A stretch of DNA of 17,407 nt from Deltaproteobacteria bacterium (GTDB lineage Bacteria; UBA10199; DSSB01), in NCBI GenBank assembly GCA_020440745.1, contig JAGRNM010000006.1:1-17407 (forward strand), read 5' to 3'. This document shows positions 13,133-17,407 of the stretch, piece after piece. The position numbers and the translations under genes were made by a program. The first letter of the stretch is position 1, and the number at the start of each line of letters is the position of its first letter. The notes beneath the pieces were generated by a model. It searched no databases, was not told the DNA's origin, and saw nothing but the letters and a program-made list of their open reading frames with translations.

Positions 13133-13732
13133 TTAGCTTTTTTTCCCGTTCTGGGGATGCTTTTTGACCTTGCGTTCTAGAGTCGCTAATTTTTTACGAA
13201 GAGCTCGAATCTCTTCTTTAAGAGCGCCGGGTTTAAGATGAAGATTCCACTGTAGGGGATTTTTAAAAGCTTCCTCTACCTTGTGGCTTAAGGCGTCCAC
13301 ATTTTTATGGGCTTTATTTAAAAAATCACGGACAAATTGAGAGCTATCCTCGATTTCGTCCTTAATCTTATCAATGACTTTTTCGGCCTCATCCCTAACA
13401 TTGGTGATAGAATTAACCGCTGTATTAATGGTGTTAATAGGTTTTTGAAGTAGTTGGGCTAAACTTTCACCTCCCGATTGAATGACCTTTCTTAAGGCAT
13501 ACAGAGGCAATAATTTTTTATTCTTTTTTTCTTCTTCAAAGATAATTTGAGTCAGAGTGATAGTAGTTAAGTCTTCACCCGAACGATTATCAACTACCTT
13601 AACGTCATCTCCAGTCCTAATCATTTCGGCAATTTCTTCTAGAGTGACATAACAAGAGTTTTGAGTGTCATAGAGTTTACGGTTGCGATAACGTTTGACT
13701 ACCCGGGCTTGAGTATTTGCTTCTTGGACCAT
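13133..13732 (-). CDS. phaR: PhaR-type polyhydroxyalkanoate synthesis regulator with phasin-like coiled-coil tail
   Basis: The N-terminal domain (about 9-70) is the PHB/PHA accumulation regulator DNA-binding domain. It reads RVVKRYRNRKLYDTQNSCYV, then LEEIAEMIRTGDDVKVVDNR and a conserved DLTTITLTQIIFEEE. Such proteins repress phasin and PHA genes and sense the polymer by binding granules. The remaining 130 residues are helical with a phasin-like middle (SLAQLLQKPINTINTAVNSI onward) and a C-terminal heptad segment EEIRALRKKLATLERKVKK that suggests oligomerisation. AGGAGGT, eight bases before the ATG, gives a strong start. No PHA synthase or phasin gene is present here. It appears to head a transcript with queC. 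Confidence 0.85.
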   Translation of the reverse strand: MVQEANTQARVVKRYRNRKLYDTQNSCYVTLEEIAEMIRTGDDVKVVDNRSGEDLTTITLTQIIFEEEKKNKKLLPLYALRKVIQSGGESLAQLLQKPINTINTAVNSITNVRDEAEKVIDKIKDEIEDSSQFVRDFLNKAHKNVDALSHKVEEAFKNPLQWNLHLKPGALKEEIRALRKKLATLERKVKKHPQNGKKS

Positions 13733-13750
13733 GGAAAAAAACCTCCTAAA

Positions 13751-13803
13751 TGACGCGCCTTTGACGCAAGACTTGAATAAAACGGAGCCTAAGGCCGCGT
13801 CAA
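13751..13803 (-). promoter_or_regulatory. Probable phaR promoter with TGACGC repeats
   Basis: On the minus strand TTGACG (13803-13798) is a 5/6 match to a -35, with TTTATT (4/6) 16 bases downstream. The word TTGACGC, part of that -35, recurs inverted at 13761-13767, and TGACGC again at 13751-13756. All three lie between 20 and 75 bases upstream of the phaR start. PhaR proteins are known to repress their own genes in other bacteria; whether this word is the operator is inference. Confidence 0.4.
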
Positions 13804-13853
13804 TATTTTATTGTTGAGACAGAGGCCTAATTTTGAGCTTATTTTTTGATAAG

Positions 13854-14069
13854 TTATTCTTCTTTTTTGCCTATTTGTTTTTTTTCTTCTTTTTCCTCTA
13901 GATCCTCTCCCTCCCCTTTGAGTCCCTTTTTAAATTGACGCACTCCCTCCCCCAAACTCTGACCAATTTTAGGTAACTTAGCCGCTCCAAAAACTAACAA
14001 TAACACTACTAAAACTAACAAGATTTCGCTAGCACCCAAACCCAAAATGGCTAAAGGATAGAAAGTCAT
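13854..14069 (-). CDS. tatA: Sec-independent (twin-arginine) translocase subunit TatA
   Basis: TatA oligomers form the export path for folded proteins in the Tat system. The 71-residue product has one N-terminal membrane helix (residues about 10-27), the hinge FGAAKLPKIGQSLGEGVRQF and a following amphipathic helix, then an acidic, Lys/Glu-rich tail. This is the full TatA/E layout. The polar residue before the helix is Glu15 (GASEILLVL), as is common in TatA. AAGGA lies eight bases before the ATG. No tatB or tatC is seen. The upstream membrane-protein gene ends 28 bases away and may be co-transcribed. Confidence 0.93.
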   Translation of the reverse strand: MTFYPLAILGLGASEILLVLVVLLLVFGAAKLPKIGQSLGEGVRQFKKGLKGEGEDLEEKEEKKQIGKKEE

Positions 14070-14097
14070 GGTTATATTCCTTATTTTTTAAAGTGAC

Positions 14098-14529
14098 TTA
14101 TTCATCTTGTAAGTAATGATTTTCACTAAAATAACCAGCTCTTAGCTGACTTTTGTCTTTCCAATGAAAAGCAATTAAAATCCAAGAAGAATAATGCAAA
14201 GGCAAAGTCAAAATAACTAAAAACCAAAGCCAAAATTCTCCTAGACCTAAGTACCTTAAACTAAAAGCCAAAAGACTAATATAAGTACAAGGAACCAAAA
14301 TCTTTTGAAAATGCAACCTTAAACCCACATCGGATTTGTCTGGTCCATACCAAGGATAAAAACGTAAGACATTAAAAAAAATATAAGTGTAAACTAAAAA
14401 AAGGCTCGGTCCTCCAAAGACAAATTGTGACTGAAAGGCCTTATAAGCTAAAAGCATCAAGAGTAATAGGGTCAATAAATCGGCTAAATAGACCAAAGGA
14501 CTATGACGATTAAAAAAGAGTTTTAACAT
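14098..14529 (-). CDS. Hypothetical four-helix membrane protein
   Basis: I do not recognise this family. The 143-residue product has four hydrophobic segments at about residues 13-30, 42-57, 79-95 and 100-120. There is a conserved-looking polar loop RFYPWYGPDKSDVGLRLHFQ between the second and third and a charged C terminus (FHWKDKSQLRAGYFSENHYL). A basic start (MLKLFFNRH) suggests the N terminus is inside. AGGA lies nine bases before the ATG within a T-rich leader. It precedes tatA by 28 bases on the same strand, so the two may share a transcript. It diverges from the PP2C gene across a 73-base gap. No function is proposed. Confidence 0.65.
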   Translation of the reverse strand: MLKLFFNRHSPLVYLADLLTLLLLMLLAYKAFQSQFVFGGPSLFLVYTYIFFNVLRFYPWYGPDKSDVGLRLHFQKILVPCTYISLLAFSLRYLGLGEFWLWFLVILTLPLHYSSWILIAFHWKDKSQLRAGYFSENHYLQDE

Positions 14530-14602
14530 AAAAAAAAATCCTATATAAAAAGCTCTGAAAGAATTTTTACAATCATGCTTTTAATGCCTTCGCGGAGCCT
14601 CC

Positions 14603-15718
14603 ATGAAAGCTTTGGCCGCTTTATCTTCAGAAATTAAACCCTTATTCGGTCCTATCCGAGACCGTCCTCAAATTCCAAGTCCTCTTTGGAATTTTTTCCA
14701 ATGGGATCCTCTAGAAAACAAACCACTCTCAGCCGATAAGGCCCTACTCTACTGCCAAGTCTATTGCCATGAAGCTGAAGAACTATTGGCACAAAGGCCT
14801 AAGGATCTTGAGGACTTAAACCTTAGTCTCAAAGAGCTTTTAAAACAATTTCACCCGATATCCCTATTACTCCATTTAAGAGAAAAAAACTTAAAAAACC
14901 CTCAAGGCCCCTACGCTAGCCCTTTTCTTCATAAAGCCCGCTATAATCAACAAGCCAAACTAAAAGGCCAAATGGGTGAGCATCCTTATTTAGCCTTTAC
15001 CCATCCTGGAGAGGGCTATAAAAATCAAAACGAAGACGGTATTCTCCTACAAAATAAACAAAAAATGTTAATTTTAAGCGACGGCATGGGAGGTCTTTCT
15101 AAAGGCTATGCTGCCAGCGGTGTTGTTTTAGACTTTTTAGAAAAAGCTCTTAACGAAGATAAAGATCCTTTGCAAGCCGCTATCCAGGCCCAAGAAGCCT
15201 TATTAGCCCGCAGCAAACTAGAAAAAATTTTAGGTCAGCCCTCTACTTTAGGCTGTACCTTGGTCATGGCACAAATTGCCGAGGGTTATGTCCAAATTTG
15301 GCATATGGGTGATAGTAAGGCCATGGTAATCCGAGAAGGAAAAATCCTAAGCCAAACCCAAGACCATAGTAAGGGACAGGAGCTTTTTTATAAAAGACTC
15401 GTCAATGAAGAAACAGCACGCCAATTAGGTCATATTTTAAGCCGTGGTCTGGGAGACTCCGAGCAAGACTTAAACCAATACATGGAAAAAACCCGCATCC
15501 CGCTCCAAGAGGGTGATCGACTCTTATTAGCCACGGATGGAATCACCGATAATTATTTTGGTAAAAGCTTTGACTTAAGCTCCTTAGCCCAAGCTGCCAG
15601 CCTGCCTTCTTTAGAAGAATCTTTGGATCATATTCAGCAAAATTGCCTAGAAAAAATGCGCTTAGGCATAGGCAAACCCGACAATCTAAGACTTGCACTC
15701 CTTGACTATCAGGCTTAG
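14603..15718 (+). CDS. PP2C-type Ser/Thr protein phosphatase with N-terminal extension
   Basis: This is a PPM/PP2C metal-dependent phosphatase. Its motifs appear in order: NQNEDG (141-146), LSDGMGG (158-164, with metal ligand Asp160), STLGCTLV (214-221), HMGDSKAMVIREG (234-246), LLATDGITDN (308-317, metal ligand Asp312) and KPDN (358-361). The final Asp-Asn pair is the usual closing motif. The first 125 residues precede the catalytic domain. They are mostly helical, Leu/Glu-rich, and match no domain I know. GGAG lies five bases before the ATG. The histidine kinase gene begins eight bases after the stop, so phosphatase, kinase and NtrC-like regulator should be made together. The substrate is unknown; a phosphoserine or phosphothreonine on a signalling partner is inferred. 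Confidence 0.88.
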   Translation: MKALAALSSEIKPLFGPIRDRPQIPSPLWNFFQWDPLENKPLSADKALLYCQVYCHEAEELLAQRPKDLEDLNLSLKELLKQFHPISLLLHLREKNLKNPQGPYASPFLHKARYNQQAKLKGQMGEHPYLAFTHPGEGYKNQNEDGILLQNKQKMLILSDGMGGLSKGYAASGVVLDFLEKALNEDKDPLQAAIQAQEALLARSKLEKILGQPSTLGCTLVMAQIAEGYVQIWHMGDSKAMVIREGKILSQTQDHSKGQELFYKRLVNEETARQLGHILSRGLGDSEQDLNQYMEKTRIPLQEGDRLLLATDGITDNYFGKSFDLSSLAQAASLPSLEESLDHIQQNCLEKMRLGIGKPDNLRLALLDYQA

Positions 15719-15726
15719 AAAAAGAC

Positions 15727-16812
15727 ATGCCCTTAGTTGCGCCATCCCATCAACCCTTAGAGATCCTAGAAAAACTCTTTAGCGAACTCCACTCCAGCTT
15801 AGTTTTATTGGATCTTCAGGAAGAAATTCTCTATCTCAATCCTCACGCTCAAGGTCTATTGGAACTATCCCTTCCTCTTTTTCAGGGAAAAAAATTACCC
15901 AGCTATGTGCGGTTTTCTTCCGAGGTTAAAAAAGCTCTTCAAGAAGTGCTCAAAAAAGGTCGCAGTTTTAAACTCTTGGAAACTCAATTAAAGATCAAAG
16001 CCCGCCAACTTAAAGTCCAAATAGAACTTGCTCCCCTAGGGTCAGCACAAAAACCTGAAGGTGTCTTGATCTGGATTAGTCCTTTAGAACGTTTTAAGGC
16101 CATTAAAGAACAGGAAAAAGTCCAAGAACGCTTTAACCTCATGGAGACCTTGGCACTAGGCTTAGCCCACGAAATTCGTAATCCTCTGGGAGCCATTAGA
16201 GCAGCAGCAGAACGCTTAGCAAAATGGCTCCCCCAAGAAAAAGCCCACTACAGTCCTTTAATTGTCTCAGAAGTAGACCGATTAAACCAACTTTTGAGCC
16301 AACTCATGGACTTAAGCAGGCCTCAAAAACTCCACTATCAAGAAATCAACCTTAACCAAATCCTAGACGAAAATTTAAAACTCTTTGAACCCCAATGTGA
16401 AAACCTTGGCATCAAAATAGAGAAACACTTAGACCCTTCACTCCCACCGCTCAGAGCCGATCAAAATAGTCTGCAACAAATCCTCACTAACCTCATCAAA
16501 AATGCTCTAGAGGCCATGGAAACCCAAGGAGGTACCCTAAGCTTAATTAGTCAATTCCACCGCTATCAATCCCAAATGGGTGCGAGCGCCCTAGAAATTG
16601 CCGTCCAAGACACCGGCAATGGACTAAGCGCAGAAGAAATCCAAAAACTTTTTACCCCTTTTTATAGCACTAAAGCTCAAGGCACAGGCTTAGGGCTTCT
16701 CACTACTCAGCGCTTAATTCAAGCCCATGGAGGTCATTTAGAGATAGAAAGCCAAGCGGGTTTAGGATCTAGTTTTAGGATTTTCTTTCCTTTAAGAAGG
16801 GCTAAGGAGTAA
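15727..16812 (+). CDS. NtrB-like soluble sensor histidine kinase
   Basis: The 361-residue product has no membrane helix. It begins with a PAS-like region (about 10-120, including LVLLDLQEEILYLNPHAQGL). A HisKA domain follows with phospho-acceptor His148 in LAHEIRNPLGAIRAAAERL. Then comes the ATPase domain: N box NLIKNALEAM (255-264), G1 DTGNGLS (295-301), F box FTPFYSTK (309-316) and G2 GTGLGL (319-324). All catalytic motifs look intact. The architecture and the pairing with an NtrC-type regulator 25 bases downstream are those of NtrB. Whether it senses nitrogen through PII or another cytoplasmic signal cannot be told, so no gene symbol is given. Confidence 0.92.
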   Translation: MPLVAPSHQPLEILEKLFSELHSSLVLLDLQEEILYLNPHAQGLLELSLPLFQGKKLPSYVRFSSEVKKALQEVLKKGRSFKLLETQLKIKARQLKVQIELAPLGSAQKPEGVLIWISPLERFKAIKEQEKVQERFNLMETLALGLAHEIRNPLGAIRAAAERLAKWLPQEKAHYSPLIVSEVDRLNQLLSQLMDLSRPQKLHYQEINLNQILDENLKLFEPQCENLGIKIEKHLDPSLPPLRADQNSLQQILTNLIKNALEAMETQGGTLSLISQFHRYQSQMGASALEIAVQDTGNGLSAEEIQKLFTPFYSTKAQGTGLGLLTTQRLIQAHGGHLEIESQAGLGSSFRIFFPLRRAKE

Positions 16813-16837
16813 GGCTCTAGTAAGGATGATCAAAGCC

Positions 16838-17407
16838 ATGACAAGGGAAAAATCGCAAAATAAAAAACTACTCATTGCTGAAGACGAAAATACCTTAAGG
16901 CAAATCTTAGCTGAGCTTTTTAGCGAAAAAGGCCTAGAAGTCGAAGTAGCTAGTGACGGCCAAAGCGCTTGGGAAGCCTTGCAAAATAAGGAATACCCTG
17001 TGGCGCTCTTGGATATTAAAATGCCACTTTTAAGCGGTCTGGAGATTTTAAGCCGGACCAAAGAAAGGGGTTTAAGCACCCAAATCCTGATTATGACGGC
17101 ACAAGACAGCATGGAAAACACCATTGAAGCAATTAAAGGAGGAGCCTTTGATTATTTAGCCAAACCCTTTGAATTAGCCGAAGTCGAAAAACTAGTGGAA
17201 CAGGCCTGGCAAGCTTGGCAACAACAAAGTGTTCAAAAAAGGGAAAATCTCAATATACAAGACTCCTCCCACACTAGTTTTCGCCTCATCGGCAAATCCA
17301 AAGCCATCCGAGAGATTTACAAAAACATGGGACGAGTAGCGGCCAGCCAAGTGCCTGTATTGATCAGCGGAGAGTCAGGCACTGGTAAAGAATTGGTTGC
17401 CAGAGCG
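16838..17407 (+). CDS. NtrC-family sigma-54 response regulator, N-terminal part (cut by window edge)
   Basis: The open frame runs off the right edge after 190 codons. Residues 10-125 form a receiver domain: acidic pair Glu15-Asp16, phospho-acceptor Asp59 in LLDIKMP, Thr87 in LIMTAQD and Lys109 in YLAKPF. After a Gln-rich linker (about 122-140) the AAA+ sigma-54 interaction domain begins with FRLIGKSKAIREIY and reaches the Walker A motif GESGTGKE (178-185). The GAFTGA loop, Walker B and DNA-binding domain lie outside. The start is either this ATG, 11 bases after AAGGA, or the in-frame ATG at 16826, which would add four residues. It would activate sigma-54 promoters when phosphorylated by the adjacent kinase. 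Confidence 0.92.
   Translation, partial: MTREKSQNKKLLIAEDENTLRQILAELFSEKGLEVEVASDGQSAWEALQNKEYPVALLDIKMPLLSGLEILSRTKERGLSTQILIMTAQDSMENTIEAIKGGAFDYLAKPFELAEVEKLVEQAWQAWQQQSVQKRENLNIQDSSHTSFRLIGKSKAIREIYKNMGRVAASQVPVLISGESGTGKELVARA

Noticed and set aside
14530..14602. TATATA and TTTACA boxes in the divergent gap, considered as promoters for the membrane protein and the PP2C gene.
   Set aside because: The boxes are too close to the start codons or have no partner at 16-18 bases, so no promoter could be supported.
16792..17124. 110-codon minus-strand open frame opposite the NtrC-like gene.
   Set aside because: It lies antisense to a receiver domain with all its motifs intact, so it is a shadow frame.

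Overview
The window reads as chromosomal DNA of an AT-rich Gram-negative bacterium, most likely a deltaproteobacterial-type lineage (Desulfobacterota, SAR324 or a relative). That placement is inferred from gene content: a TRAP transporter with the lipoprotein TatT, an atpZ-atpI-atpB-atpE F0 cluster without F1 genes, a PhaR-type regulator with a coiled-coil tail, and an NtrB/NtrC pair. No rRNA, tRNA, CRISPR array or insertion sequence was seen. Most of it is housekeeping sequence, with one decayed toxin-antitoxin locus.

Left part (1-4736). The 5' end of proA (gamma-glutamyl phosphate reductase) runs off the left edge on the minus strand. A strong-looking promoter inside a long inverted repeat precedes a 69-residue orphan gene. 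That gene converges with trmJ (tRNA 2'-O-methyltransferase). Behind trmJ lies a fused remnant of a hicA-hicB toxin-antitoxin pair, then pmbA/tldE, a Spy/CpxP-like periplasmic protein with a clear terminator, and an exported chalcone-isomerase-like protein.

Middle part (4737-10413, plus strand). A cytoplasmic-looking M48-type zinc metallopeptidase is followed by a complete TRAP system: TatT lipoprotein, DctP binding protein, a strong hairpin, then DctQ and DctM membrane subunits. The binding protein lacks the arginine usual in carboxylate-binding DctP proteins, which fits the TatT-associated subclass. A cation diffusion facilitator follows.

Right part (10421-14529, minus strand). A bidirectionally placed but minus-oriented terminator closes the ATP synthase F0 cluster (atpZ, atpI, atpB, atpE). 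Subunit c carries a signal-peptide-like extension and the Q/E-S/Y ligand set found in Na+-binding c-rings. Upstream on the same strand are queC, a PhaR-type regulator, tatA and an unrecognised four-helix membrane protein.

Right edge (14603-17407, plus strand). A PP2C-type phosphatase with an unrecognised N-terminal domain, a soluble NtrB-like histidine kinase and an NtrC-like sigma-54 activator (cut by the window edge) form a tight signalling operon. I found no clearly new defence or mobile system. The best leads are the TatT/TRAP binding-site variant, the PP2C-NtrB-NtrC operon, the palindromic promoter of the orphan gene and the HicAB deletion fusion. Several starts are revised here from the longest open frame on the basis of Shine-Dalgarno position.
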